Shown here piece after piece: positions 8,278 through 16,053 of a stretch of DNA of 25,438 bases (positions within the stretch are counted from its first letter, which is position 1; each line of letters starts with the position of its first letter). The stretch spans positions 1 to 25,438 of the forward strand of contig JBCCFW010000104.1 in NCBI GenBank assembly GCA_039029535.1, given 5' to 3'. Below the pieces are notes generated by a model. It was given only the letters and a program-made list of their open reading frames with translations, did not search any database and was not told where the DNA came from. The DNA comes from JBCCFW01 sp039029535. GTDB taxonomy: Bacteria > Acidobacteriota > JBCCFW01. Position numbers and translations under genes: made by a program.

Positions 8278-8846
8278 GTGCCGGTGGCGATCCGGCGATG
8301 GAGCCAGGCCCGTGCCGTGACCCAGTCCCGTTCGACGGTGCTGGTGCCGATGCCCAGGGCGGTGGCGATCTCTGGGGTGCTCATCCCACCGTAGTAACGC
8401 AGCTCGACGATCTTGGCCTGACGCTCGTCGAGCTCCGCCAGCTCCGTGAGCGCGCGGTCGAGATCGAGCAGCTCGCCGACGTCGAGGGGGGACTCCTCTC
8501 CGAGCTCAGCGGGAAAGGTGATCCGCTGCCAGTCCGCCCCACGCTTGGCCGCACCCCGGCGGCGGGCGTGCTCGGTGAGGAGGCGTCGCATGACGATCGC
8601 CGCGACGGCCAGGAAGTGGGAACGTCCCTCCCAACCTTCACGACGCTGACCGATGAGCTGGAGGAAGGCCTCGTGAACCAGGGCGGTCGGCTGGAGGGTG
8701 TGGTCGGCCCGCTCGCGTCGGAGGTAGCCGGCGGCCAGTTGCCGGAGCTGGTCGTAGACCAGGGGCAAGAGCCGCTCAGTGGCCTCCTCGCGACCCGCGA
8801 CGAGCTCTTCGAGGGCCAGCGTGGCCTCGGAGCGGCTGTCCTCCAT
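8274..8846 (-). CDS. ECF-type RNA polymerase sigma factor (Sigma70_ECF / TIGR02999-like)
   Basis: This is a sigma-70 family ECF factor of the type found beside Ser/Thr kinases in planctomycetes. Region 2 begins with LLPLVYDQLRQLAAGYLRRER and continues through HTLQPTALVHEAFLQLI. Region 4 contains LAELDERQAKIVELRYYGGMSTPEIATALGI and the helix-turn-helix GIGTSTVERDWVTARAWL. I chose ATG 8846 (190 residues), the usual family length, with GGAG about nine bases upstream. ATG 8882 (202 residues) is an alternative. No anti-sigma gene is visible nearby; the kinase that overlaps its stop codon is the likely regulator. It is divergent from the beta-propeller gene at 9070, which could be one of its targets (inference). 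Confidence 0.88.
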   Translation of the reverse strand: MEDSRSEATLALEELVAGREEATERLLPLVYDQLRQLAAGYLRRERADHTLQPTALVHEAFLQLIGQRREGWEGRSHFLAVAAIVMRRLLTEHARRRGAAKRGADWQRITFPAELGEESPLDVGELLDLDRALTELAELDERQAKIVELRYYGGMSTPEIATALGIGTSTVERDWVTARAWLHRRIATGT

Positions 8847-8908
8847 CCGCTTCTTCTCCGGCTCGGGTGTCGCTCTCTCCATCGGGTCCCCGACGAGATC
8901 ATGAGACC

Positions 8909-8925
8909 GCAAGTCCTGAACTTGC
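8909..8925. promoter_or_regulatory. Inverted repeat, possible operator between divergent genes
   Basis: GCAAGTCCTGAACTTGC has 6-bp arms around a 5-base centre and is the clearest symmetric site in the region between the sigma-factor operon and the propeller gene. It could bind a dimeric regulator of either gene. No matching regulator or second copy is seen in the window. Confidence 0.25.
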
Positions 8926-9069
8926 AAGGGCTTGGGGACTGCGTCGACCGGGTGTTGCAGTCTTCTTGGGGTGGTTTCTCGCGTTCCTGCACGGAAGGGA
9001 GTGGAGGGCTCATCCCAACGATGAGCTCGAGATGGAGAGCTCGTGGGAGCTCCCTGCAGGAGAAGTTTC

Positions 9070-11178
9070 ATGACTGGCTGCGTGGCACGAGAGAACGGCC
9101 TTCATTCGTCCATCATCGATCGCCTGCGGCAGGGCCTCGCCGCCCTGATGACCCTGGCGGTCGTGTCGACCGCTGCGCCGGCCGTCGCGCAGCCGCGCGC
9201 CTGGGTGACCGACCAGTTGGCCGAGGTGTCGGTCATCGACACGTCGACTCGTGCCGTCCTCGCGACCCTCGAGCTGCCGACCGTCGGGCGTGGCGTCGCT
9301 GCGAGCCTCACGGACGATCGCGTGTACGTCAGCCTGCCTTCCGCAGACTCGGTGGCGGTCATCGACACCTCGAGCGTCGGCGTGGTCGCCAGCATCTCGG
9401 TCGGGGACGACCCGGATGGCCTGGCGGTGACGCCGGACGGCACGCGGGTCTACGTGGCCAACCGCGGCAACCCCGACACCGTGTCGGTCATCGACACCGC
9501 GACCGCCATGGTGGTGGCCACCATCCCGGTCGACGCCAATCCGCGCGGCGTCGCGATCGATCCGGCGGGCTCTCGCGTCTTCGTGGTGACTCAGTCCACG
9601 CATCGGGTGGCGGTCATCGACACGACGACGAACGCCGTCGTCACGACCGTTCCCGTCGGGCTCGATCCCTGGCGGGTGGCGCTGAATCCCGAAGGCACCC
9701 GTGCCTACGTCACCAACCAGTCGTCGGCGTCCGTCTCGGTCATCGACACCTCGACCCTGAGCGTCGTCGACACGATCGCCGTCGGAGCCCAGCCGGCCGG
9801 TATCGTGGTGAGCCCCGTCGCGGACCGGGCCTACGCGGTGAACTTCGCGGCCGGCAGCGTGTCGGTCATCGACACCTCGACGGCGACCACGGTGACCACG
9901 GTCGCGGTGGGGAACGGGACCCAGGGGATCGCGATCGACCCGACAGGTGAGCAGGTCTTCGTCCCTGTCCAGGCCAGCCACGTCGTGGCGGTCATCGACA
10001 CCTCGACCGACGCCGTCGTCGAGACCGTGCCGGTGGGGTTCATGCCCGTGGCGTTCGGCACCTTCATCTCATCCGGCCCGCCGGACTCGTGCCCCGATGA
10101 CCCCGACAAGACCGAGCCGGGAGCCTGTGGCTGCGGCGTGCCCGATGACGACTCGGACGCCGATGGCGTCCCGGACTGCGTCGATTGCTGTCCGGAGGAT
10201 CCGACCAAGACCGAGCCTGGTGACTGCGGCTGCGGCCTGGTCGACGTCGACACGGATGGCGACGGCGCACTCGACTGCGACGACCTCTGCCCGATGGATG
10301 CGGCCAAGATCGAGGCCGGAACCTGCGGCTGTGGCTTCCCTGACGACGACTCCGACGGCGACGGCCTGCCGGACTGTCTCGACCCCCTCGCGTGCGACGA
10401 CTGCGAGTTTCGACTGCTGCTCGAAGCGGCGATGCCCTCGCTCCCGCACGACCCGTCCTGTGGGGAAGGCCTACCCGACGCACCAGCGCCCTGCTGTCCA
10501 CTGGTTGCTCAGGCGGTCGACGCCCTGACCGGTGACGTCCTTCCGAGCACGCACGTCTGTGCCGTCCCCTGCGATGAGCCCTGCGGCAGCCTGGACTTCG
10601 ACGGTTTCGAGGCCGGCACGGTGATCACCACGGAGCTCCCCGGGCTCACCATCAGCGGGAGCTCACCCGTGATGATCTTCGACACCTCGGAGCCGACCTG
10701 TGACGACGACGACCTGGCCACTCCGGGAGTCGGCCCTGGCAACGTCGTGCCCTTGGGCGGCGTGTTGATCCTGTCGGAGCCTGGCTCGAGCTGTGCTCCC
10801 GACGACGCCAGGGACGGTGGCGTCCTCGTCTTCGAGTACCACGAGCCCAGCGAGCTCCACTCGATCGGCCTCCTCGACTTGGACGACGATGAGCAAGCGT
10901 GGGTTCGCACCTTCGATGCGGCAGGCGAGCTCATCAAGACGGTGACGGTCACGCCGCAAGCCAGCAGCAACGGTTGGCAAGAGGTGCTCGTCGAGCGTTG
11001 CGGCGTGAAGGTGGTCGAGGTGGAGCTGACGGGCTCAGCCGCGGTGACTCACTTGCTCTGTGACGACGGAGGACGTCGAAGGAGGGTGGTCGAGCGTGGG
11101 GGCGAGCGGGGCCGCCGCCAGCGGTCTCGAGCTCTCTCGCCAGGGCTCGATCGGACCACCACGCGACGTGGTCACTAG
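9070..11178 (+). CDS. Secreted YVTN beta-propeller protein with thrombospondin type 3-like repeats
   Basis: This 702-residue protein has a signal peptide ending near AVAQ (residue 41). Residues 42 to about 337 form a seven-bladed YVTN propeller; each blade carries a VxVIDTS-like strand and phrases such as DGTRVYVANRG. Residues 340-445 hold Asp-rich calcium-binding repeats like thrombospondin type 3 (DDDSDADGVPDC, DTDGDGALDCDD) alternating with CGCG motifs. The C-terminal part (about 470-660) resembles beta-sandwich modules of surface proteins (LDFDGFEAGT...SIGLLDLDDDE). After residue 664 the sequence turns into an Arg-rich tail of about 37 residues unlike the rest, which suggests that the original stop was lost or a frameshift occurred. 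ATG 9070 is chosen for AGGAG at 9058-9062 and the signal peptide. The stop lies in CTAG shared with the convergent ABC gene. Confidence 0.85.
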   Translation: MTGCVARENGLHSSIIDRLRQGLAALMTLAVVSTAAPAVAQPRAWVTDQLAEVSVIDTSTRAVLATLELPTVGRGVAASLTDDRVYVSLPSADSVAVIDTSSVGVVASISVGDDPDGLAVTPDGTRVYVANRGNPDTVSVIDTATAMVVATIPVDANPRGVAIDPAGSRVFVVTQSTHRVAVIDTTTNAVVTTVPVGLDPWRVALNPEGTRAYVTNQSSASVSVIDTSTLSVVDTIAVGAQPAGIVVSPVADRAYAVNFAAGSVSVIDTSTATTVTTVAVGNGTQGIAIDPTGEQVFVPVQASHVVAVIDTSTDAVVETVPVGFMPVAFGTFISSGPPDSCPDDPDKTEPGACGCGVPDDDSDADGVPDCVDCCPEDPTKTEPGDCGCGLVDVDTDGDGALDCDDLCPMDAAKIEAGTCGCGFPDDDSDGDGLPDCLDPLACDDCEFRLLLEAAMPSLPHDPSCGEGLPDAPAPCCPLVAQAVDALTGDVLPSTHVCAVPCDEPCGSLDFDGFEAGTVITTELPGLTISGSSPVMIFDTSEPTCDDDDLATPGVGPGNVVPLGGVLILSEPGSSCAPDDARDGGVLVFEYHEPSELHSIGLLDLDDDEQAWVRTFDAAGELIKTVTVTPQASSNGWQEVLVERCGVKVVEVELTGSAAVTHLLCDDGGRRRRVVERGGERGRRQRSRALSPGLDRTTTRRGH

Positions 11179-12218
11179 GGGGCAGCGAACACCCACGCGC
11201 CGCCCTCGACCAGCCGCAGCCCGACGCGGTCTCCAGCCGAGACCGACTCGTCGATGTCGTGGCGGACCTCGAGGCGGCGCGGGGCCGTGGACTCGTTCTC
11301 GAGCGTCACCACGGTCGCGCGGTGGCCGCAGAGGATTCGGCTGTCCTCGACCCGGGCCACCGTGGTCCCGTCGTCGACGAGCTGCAGTGACTCGGGGCGG
11401 AAGAGCACCCGGGCCGTGCTGCCTTCGGTCAGGTCACCGGCGGGGAGGGATCCAAAGGGCGTGGAGACGACGCCCTCCTTCACGACGGCGTCGAGCTCGT
11501 TGACCTCGCCGAAGAAGCGCGCCGCGAAGGCATCGACGGGGTGGAGGTAGAGGTCTTCGCCGCTGCCGTGCTGCACGAGCTCGCCGTCGCGCATGAGGGC
11601 GACGCGGTCGCCGAGCTGCAGGGCCTCGTCGCCGTCGTGGGTCACGAGGAGGGTGGCGGTGCCCTGCTCGCGGAGGAGCGTTCGCGTCTCCTCTCGCACG
11701 CGATGCCGGACGGCGGCGTCGAGCCCGGAGAAGGGCTCGTCGAGGAGCAGGACCTTGGGTCGTGGAGCCAGGGCCCGCACGAGGGCCACGCGCTGCTGTT
11801 CGCCCCCCGAGAGAGCGTGGGGGAAGCGCCCGGCGAGGTGCGAGAGGCCGACCAACTGCAACATGTCGTCGACTCGGGCGTCGCGCTCGGCCGTCGACAG
11901 GGCGCCCAGTCCGAAGCCCACGTTGCTCGCCACGTCGAGGTGGGGGAAGAGGGCGTAATCCTGGAAGACGAGACCGACGTCGCGCGCCTCGGGGGGCGCG
12001 TGCGTCCGCGTGTCGGCGACCGTCTCACCACTCAAGCTGATCGCGCCGCCGCGGAGACGCTCGAGCCCGGCCGCGAGTCGGAGCATGGTCGTCTTGCCAC
12101 ACCCCGAAGGGCCGACGAGGGAGACGATCTCACCGGCTCCGAGCTCGAGGGTGACGCCACGGACCGCCGGCTCCGTGCCGTAGGCGTGCTCGATGTCTTC
12201 CAGGCGCAGGACGGTCAT
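11175..12218 (-). CDS. fbpC: Ferric iron ABC transporter, ATP-binding protein
   Basis: This 347-residue ATPase belongs to the CysA/FbpC/PotA group of importers. Visible motifs are Walker A GPSGCGKT (residues 36-43), the Q-loop in FQDYALFPH (Q86), signature LSGGEQQR (136-143), Walker B VLLLDEP (156-162) and the H-loop in VTHD (H194). A C-terminal TOBE-like region (about 270-347) follows, containing VLFRPESLQL. It should energise uptake of ferric iron through the permease encoded immediately upstream, whose stop overlaps its start as ATGA (12215-12218). Iron specificity is inferred from the adjacent binding protein and the Fur box. Its stop codon lies in the CTAG that also ends the convergent propeller gene, so the two 3' ends overlap by four bases. 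Confidence 0.9.
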   Translation of the reverse strand: MTVLRLEDIEHAYGTEPAVRGVTLELGAGEIVSLVGPSGCGKTTMLRLAAGLERLRGGAISLSGETVADTRTHAPPEARDVGLVFQDYALFPHLDVASNVGFGLGALSTAERDARVDDMLQLVGLSHLAGRFPHALSGGEQQRVALVRALAPRPKVLLLDEPFSGLDAAVRHRVREETRTLLREQGTATLLVTHDGDEALQLGDRVALMRDGELVQHGSGEDLYLHPVDAFAARFFGEVNELDAVVKEGVVSTPFGSLPAGDLTEGSTARVLFRPESLQLVDDGTTVARVEDSRILCGHRATVVTLENESTAPRRLEVRHDIDESVSAGDRVGLRLVEGGAWVFAAP

Positions 12219-13834
12219 GCTCGGCCTCGCTCGTTCGCGGTCCCGTCATCGACCGCGCCGCTGAGCAACACCACGGGCGCGAGCCCGACCATGACGATCA
12301 GGAGGGCCGGCAGGGCGGCCTGAGCCAGGCGCTCGTCGGAGGCGTAGTGGTGGACGCGCACCGCGAGGGTGTCGAAGTCGAAGGGACGCAAGATCATGGT
12401 CGCCGGTAGCTCCTTCATGACGTCCACGAAGACGAGGAGCGTTGCGGTGAGCAGGCTACCCCGCAGCAGCGGTGCGTGGATGCGCTTCAGGACGCCGCCT
12501 GGACCTTCGCCGAGAGTGCGCGCCGCCTGGTCCAGGCTGGGGGCGATGCGTTGGAGACCGGCGTCGAGCGTCTGCACGGAGAGCGAGCTGAAGCGCACGG
12601 CGTGAGCGTAGACGACACCGGCGAGAGTGCCGACGGCCAGGACTCCGGTCAGCTCGGTGAGTCCTCCGAGAGTGACCAGGACCCCGATGGCGATGACCGA
12701 GCCCGGCACGGCGTAACCGAGTGAGACGACGCGGCTGGCGAAGGCGATGAGCCTGGTCCCGTCCAGGCGACTCGCGTAGGCGAGCAGCAGGCCGATCGCG
12801 ACCACGACGACGACGGTGAAGGCGGCGACGAGCAGGGTGTTGCCGACGAGCTCGAGGGAGTCTGCGGCGATGCGATCATGACCTGCCCGCAAGGCCTGGC
12901 CGACCAGCACCAACAGGGGCAGGCCGAAGCCGACGAGCAGGGGGATCGCGCAGGCCGTCGTGCTCGCGGCCGCCCGCCAACCGCCGAGCGTGCGTCGCCG
13001 GAAGGCTCGCGGGGTGCGCGACGAGGCGTAGCGGGCGTCACCGCGGGCGAGACGCTCGAGGCTCAGGACGGCGGCGACGCAGAGCACGAGCACCGCGGCG
13101 AGCTGGGAGGCCGCCGTCGTCGAGTCGAGGGACGTCCAGGTGCGGTAGATGCCGGTCGTGAAGGTGTCGATCGCAAAGTGGTCGACGGCTCCGTAGTCGG
13201 CCAGGGTCTCCATGGCGACCAGCGAGGCGCCGGCGGCGATGCCCGGACGGGCGAGGGGAAGGGCGACGCGGAAGAACGTGCTCCAGGGGCCGTGGCCGAG
13301 GGTGCGGCTCGCCTCCAGGACCCCGGGCGACTGCTCCCGAAAGCTCGCGCGAGCCAGGAGGAAGACGTAGGGGTAGAGGACGAAGGCGAAGCTCACCGTG
13401 GCTCCGCCGAGGGAGCGAATCTCGGGGAACCAGTAGTCTCCGCGGCTCCAGCCGAAGCTCTCGCGGAGCCAGGACTGCACGGGACCGCTGAACTGCAGCA
13501 GGTCCGTGCAGGCGTAGGCCATGAGGTAGGTCGGCATGGCCAGGGGCAGGAGAAGCGCCCAGGAGAAGAGTCGACGGCCGGGGAAGTCGAAGACGGTCGT
13601 CAACCAGGCCGTGCCGGTCCCGAGCACCACCGCTCCCAGGCCGACGCCCAGCAGGAGCGCGAAGCTGTTCTTCAGGTACCCGGGAAGGACGGTCTCCCGC
13701 AGGTGCGACCAGACTCCGCCCGAGTCGGCGGTGACCTGAATGAGAACGACGAGCACGGGCAGGGCCACCAGGCTCGCGAGGGCGAGCGCCGGGAAGGTCC
13801 AGCCCGTGAGTCGAGACGAGGCGCGGCGGATCAC
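12215..13834 (-). CDS. fbpB: Ferric iron ABC transporter, fused permease
   Basis: This 539-residue membrane protein has two binding-protein-dependent permease domains in one chain, as usual for FbpB/FutB. Each half has its ATPase-contact (EAA) loop: EASRTLGHGPWSTFFRVALP in the first half and QAARTLGEGPGGVLKRI in the second. Roughly a dozen hydrophobic segments are visible, starting with WTFPALALASLVALPVLVVLI. The start is GTG 13834; just upstream the same GTGATCCGC sequence is repeated in another phase (13836-13844). It lies 44 bp downstream of the binding-protein gene and overlaps the ATPase gene by 4 bp, so the three genes form one operon. Confidence 0.9.
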   Translation of the reverse strand: MIRRASSRLTGWTFPALALASLVALPVLVVLIQVTADSGGVWSHLRETVLPGYLKNSFALLLGVGLGAVVLGTGTAWLTTVFDFPGRRLFSWALLLPLAMPTYLMAYACTDLLQFSGPVQSWLRESFGWSRGDYWFPEIRSLGGATVSFAFVLYPYVFLLARASFREQSPGVLEASRTLGHGPWSTFFRVALPLARPGIAAGASLVAMETLADYGAVDHFAIDTFTTGIYRTWTSLDSTTAASQLAAVLVLCVAAVLSLERLARGDARYASSRTPRAFRRRTLGGWRAAASTTACAIPLLVGFGLPLLVLVGQALRAGHDRIAADSLELVGNTLLVAAFTVVVVVAIGLLLAYASRLDGTRLIAFASRVVSLGYAVPGSVIAIGVLVTLGGLTELTGVLAVGTLAGVVYAHAVRFSSLSVQTLDAGLQRIAPSLDQAARTLGEGPGGVLKRIHAPLLRGSLLTATLLVFVDVMKELPATMILRPFDFDTLAVRVHHYASDERLAQAALPALLIVMVGLAPVVLLSGAVDDGTANERGRA

Positions 13835-13878
13835 TGCGGATCACGGCGACGAGGAGGGACGGCCTCGCCGCCGATCGA

Positions 13879-14898
13879 TCAGCGCCAGCCGGCGCGGTCC
13901 ATGAGCTGCAGGGCTTCGGCGGTCCTGCTGCCGAAGTCGTCGACGCGGGTGGCCGTGTCGAAGCGGTTCTGCGTCCAGGGAGCGATGACCGGATCCACGG
14001 TGGCGCCCGCGACGACCGGGAACTCGTTGTTGCCGCTGGCGAACATGTCCTGGGCCTCGTCGCTGGCGAGGAACTCGAGGAACTGCCGGGCCGCGTCGGG
14101 GTTGGCGCTGCGTGCGAGCATGCCGGCGCCGCTGATGTTCACGTGGGTGCCGCGGTCTCCCTGGTTCGGGAAGAAGATGTCGACCTTCTCGACGACCGCT
14201 TGGTCTTCGGGCTTCTTCGACTTGAGCAGCCGCGCGTAGTAGTAGCTGTTCCCGATGGAGACGTCGCCTTCGCCGGCAGCGACCGCCCGGATCTGGTCCG
14301 TGTCGCCACCCTGGGGCGTCCTCGCCATGTTGCTCACGATGCCCTTGGCCCAGAGCTCGGTGGCAGGGGCGCCGAGGTTCGAGATCAACGAACCGACCAG
14401 GGACTGGTTGTAGACGTTGGACGACGAGCGGATCAGCACCTTGCCCTTCCACGCCGGAGTCGCCAGGGCCTCGTAGCTCGAGAGCTGCTCGGGGCGGACT
14501 CGGTCCCGGTGGTAGTAGAGGCACCGAGCTCGCATGGAGAAGCCGAACCAGTGACCGCCTGCGTGACGCAGGTGAGCGGGGACGCGCTCCTCGAGCACGC
14601 TGGACTGGACCGGCGCGAAGAGACCGGCCTGGTCGGCGGCCCAGAGGTTGCCCGCATCGACGGTGATGAAGACGTCACCGGGTGCGTTTTCGTCCTTCAG
14701 GCGCGCCATGAGCGCGTCGCCCTTGTCCTCGGTGACGGAGACCTTGATGCCGGTCTTCTTCTCGAAGGCCTCGTAGAGGAGCTCGTCCGCGTCGTAGTGC
14801 CGGGCGGAGTAGACGATGAGCTCGCCCTTCTCGCCGCCCGTGGAGCAGGAGAGGAGGGTGAAGGCGAGGAGCATGGTGAAGACGGTGCGATGAGACAT
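13879..14898 (-). CDS. fbpA: Ferric iron ABC transporter, substrate-binding lipoprotein
   Basis: This 339-residue protein is of the ferric-binding FbpA/FutA family. A lipoprotein signal ends in LLSC with Cys 18 as the lipidation site. The first strand carries YSARHY (residues 30-35), the Tyr/His iron-ligand motif of FutA-type proteins. The later SYYYAR (Tyr 219-221) is the conserved tyrosine cluster that binds ferric iron. It therefore likely captures iron in the periplasm and delivers it to the FbpB/FbpC complex encoded downstream. The length is normal and the gene appears intact. It is first in its operon; a Fur box lies about 170 bp upstream of its start. ATG 14898 begins the signal peptide. 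No strong ribosome binding site is evident. Confidence 0.9.
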   Translation of the reverse strand: MSHRTVFTMLLAFTLLSCSTGGEKGELIVYSARHYDADELLYEAFEKKTGIKVSVTEDKGDALMARLKDENAPGDVFITVDAGNLWAADQAGLFAPVQSSVLEERVPAHLRHAGGHWFGFSMRARCLYYHRDRVRPEQLSSYEALATPAWKGKVLIRSSSNVYNQSLVGSLISNLGAPATELWAKGIVSNMARTPQGGDTDQIRAVAAGEGDVSIGNSYYYARLLKSKKPEDQAVVEKVDIFFPNQGDRGTHVNISGAGMLARSANPDAARQFLEFLASDEAQDMFASGNNEFPVVAGATVDPVIAPWTQNRFDTATRVDDFGSRTAEALQLMDRAGWR

Positions 14899-15070
14899 GT
14901 CTCGGGTCCGATTGTCAGGGTGGGTGACGGGGCAGGCTTCGAGTGGGTCGGTTCGGCGATCTCGGGGTCGCGCATCCTAGCGGATGACGGCGTCCCTTCG
15001 GTGCGCGTGCCGAGTGCGGGAGAACGAAGAGCACGAGCAGCGCAACCCAGGCCGTCCAGGAGGCCGTATT

Positions 15071-15089
15071 GATAATGATACTCATTATC
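15071..15089 (-). promoter_or_regulatory. Fur box for the ferric iron operon
   Basis: GATAATGATACTCATTATC matches the classical 19-bp Fur consensus at 18 of 19 positions and is nearly a perfect palindrome. It stands in an AT-rich island within very GC-rich DNA. A minus-strand TTGACC hexamer (15103-15108) sits upstream, so a promoter overlapped by the box and reading toward fbpA is plausible, giving iron-repressed expression. The leader to the fbpA start would be about 170 bases. Confidence 0.85.
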
Positions 15090-15149
15090 GAAACGGGAGG
15101 GAGGTCAATTCGAACATGCCGGCGGGGGCTAGGGTGCCCCGGGCGTCTT

Positions 15150-15175
15150 GCGGCAAGCGTGACCGCGGTTGCCGC
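15150..15175 (-). terminator. Hairpin downstream of the peptide-transport operon (weak terminator candidate)
   Basis: GCGGCAA (15150-15156) pairs exactly with TTGCCGC (15169-15175) around a 12-base loop. It lies about 27 bases past the stop codon of the last permease gene on the minus strand. There is no following T-run, so it would not be a standard intrinsic terminator. It is listed only for its position. Confidence 0.25.
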
Positions 15176-15201
15176 GACTCCTCCTGCCTACCGTCAGTCA
15201 G

Positions 15202-16053
15202 CTAACCCGGCCCGCGCTGTCTCGGATCCAGCACGTCGCGCAGCCCGTCACCCAGCAGGTTCAGCGACAGCACGGCGACGAAGATGCACGCACCGGGGAA
15301 GGTGATGATCCAGGGCGAGGTCGACCAGGTGTCCCAGCCGGCCTTCACCATGAGACCCCACTCCTTCGTCGGCGGCTGAGCACCCAGGCCCAGGAACGAC
15401 AGGCCCGCCGCCTCGAGGATCGCGGTGGCGAAGCCCAAGGTCGCCTGCACGGTCACCGGCGCCACGATGTTGGGGAGGATGCCGCGGATGAGGATGCGCG
15501 GTGTCGACGCGCCCATGGCCTTGGCTGCCGTGACGTACTCCTGCTCACGCTGTTGGAGCACCGTCGCACGCACGAGGCGGGTGTAGGTGGGGATGCCGAC
15601 GATGCCCACCGCGACCATCGCCATGGTCAGCGACGGTTTCTCGGTGAGCGCCACGATGAGGATGGCGAGCAGGATGCTCGGGAAGCTCATCATGACGTCG
15701 ACCACGCGCTGCAGGAACAGGTCGACACGACCGCCGAGATAGCCCGAGATCGACCCGAGCACGAGGCCGACCGACAGCGCGAGCCCCACCGAGATGCAGC
15801 CGACCAGCAAGGTCACCCGCGCGCCGTAGATCACGCCGGAGAACAGGTCGCGACCCAGCTCGTCGGTGCCGAACCAGAACTGCGCCGAGGGCGGATGCTC
15901 CTCGAAGCCCGCGTGACGTTCATCTGGATCGTAGGGAGCGAGCAGGGGGCCGAACACGCCGGCGAGAACGAGGAAGCCGACGAGCACGGCACCCACCACC
16001 GCACTTCGTCGTCGCTTGAACGCCAGCCACGCGCGCTTTCCTTGAGTGCTCAT
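15202..16053 (-). CDS. dppC: Dipeptide/oligopeptide ABC transporter, permease (DppC/OppC type)
   Basis: This 283-residue permease has the DppC-type N-terminus: a cytoplasmic Lys/Arg-rich lead, a first membrane helix (VVGAVLVGFLVLAGVFGPLLAPYDP) and the family motif FWFGTDELGRDLFSGVIYGAR. The ATPase-contact loop EYVTAAKAMGASTPRILIRGILPN is intact. It ends with LLGDGLRDVLDPR, the standard close of this family. It pairs with the DppB-type permease, whose stop codon overlaps its ATG by one base (TGATG at 16051-16055), so the two are translationally coupled. No ATPase gene follows; the next gene on this strand is the iron-binding protein. Confidence 0.92.
   Translation of the reverse strand: MSTQGKRAWLAFKRRRSAVVGAVLVGFLVLAGVFGPLLAPYDPDERHAGFEEHPPSAQFWFGTDELGRDLFSGVIYGARVTLLVGCISVGLALSVGLVLGSISGYLGGRVDLFLQRVVDVMMSFPSILLAILIVALTEKPSLTMAMVAVGIVGIPTYTRLVRATVLQQREQEYVTAAKAMGASTPRILIRGILPNIVAPVTVQATLGFATAILEAAGLSFLGLGAQPPTKEWGLMVKAGWDTWSTSPWIITFPGACIFVAVLSLNLLGDGLRDVLDPRQRGPG

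Larger units (their letters stand above)
14899..15201. other. Intergenic region with Fur box and weak hairpin
   Basis: This stretch lies between the start of the iron operon and the end of the peptide-transport operon, both on the minus strand. It contains a locally AT-rich island with a Fur box (15071-15089), a TTGACC hexamer on the minus strand (15103-15108) and a 7-bp hairpin at 15150-15175. No credible gene was found; small open frames here have no recognisable product. Confidence 0.55.

Noticed and set aside
15116..15205. Small open frame downstream of the Fur box on the plus strand
   Set aside because: The Shine-Dalgarno spacing is poor, the Arg/Cys-rich peptide matches nothing, and it runs into the 3' end of dppC.
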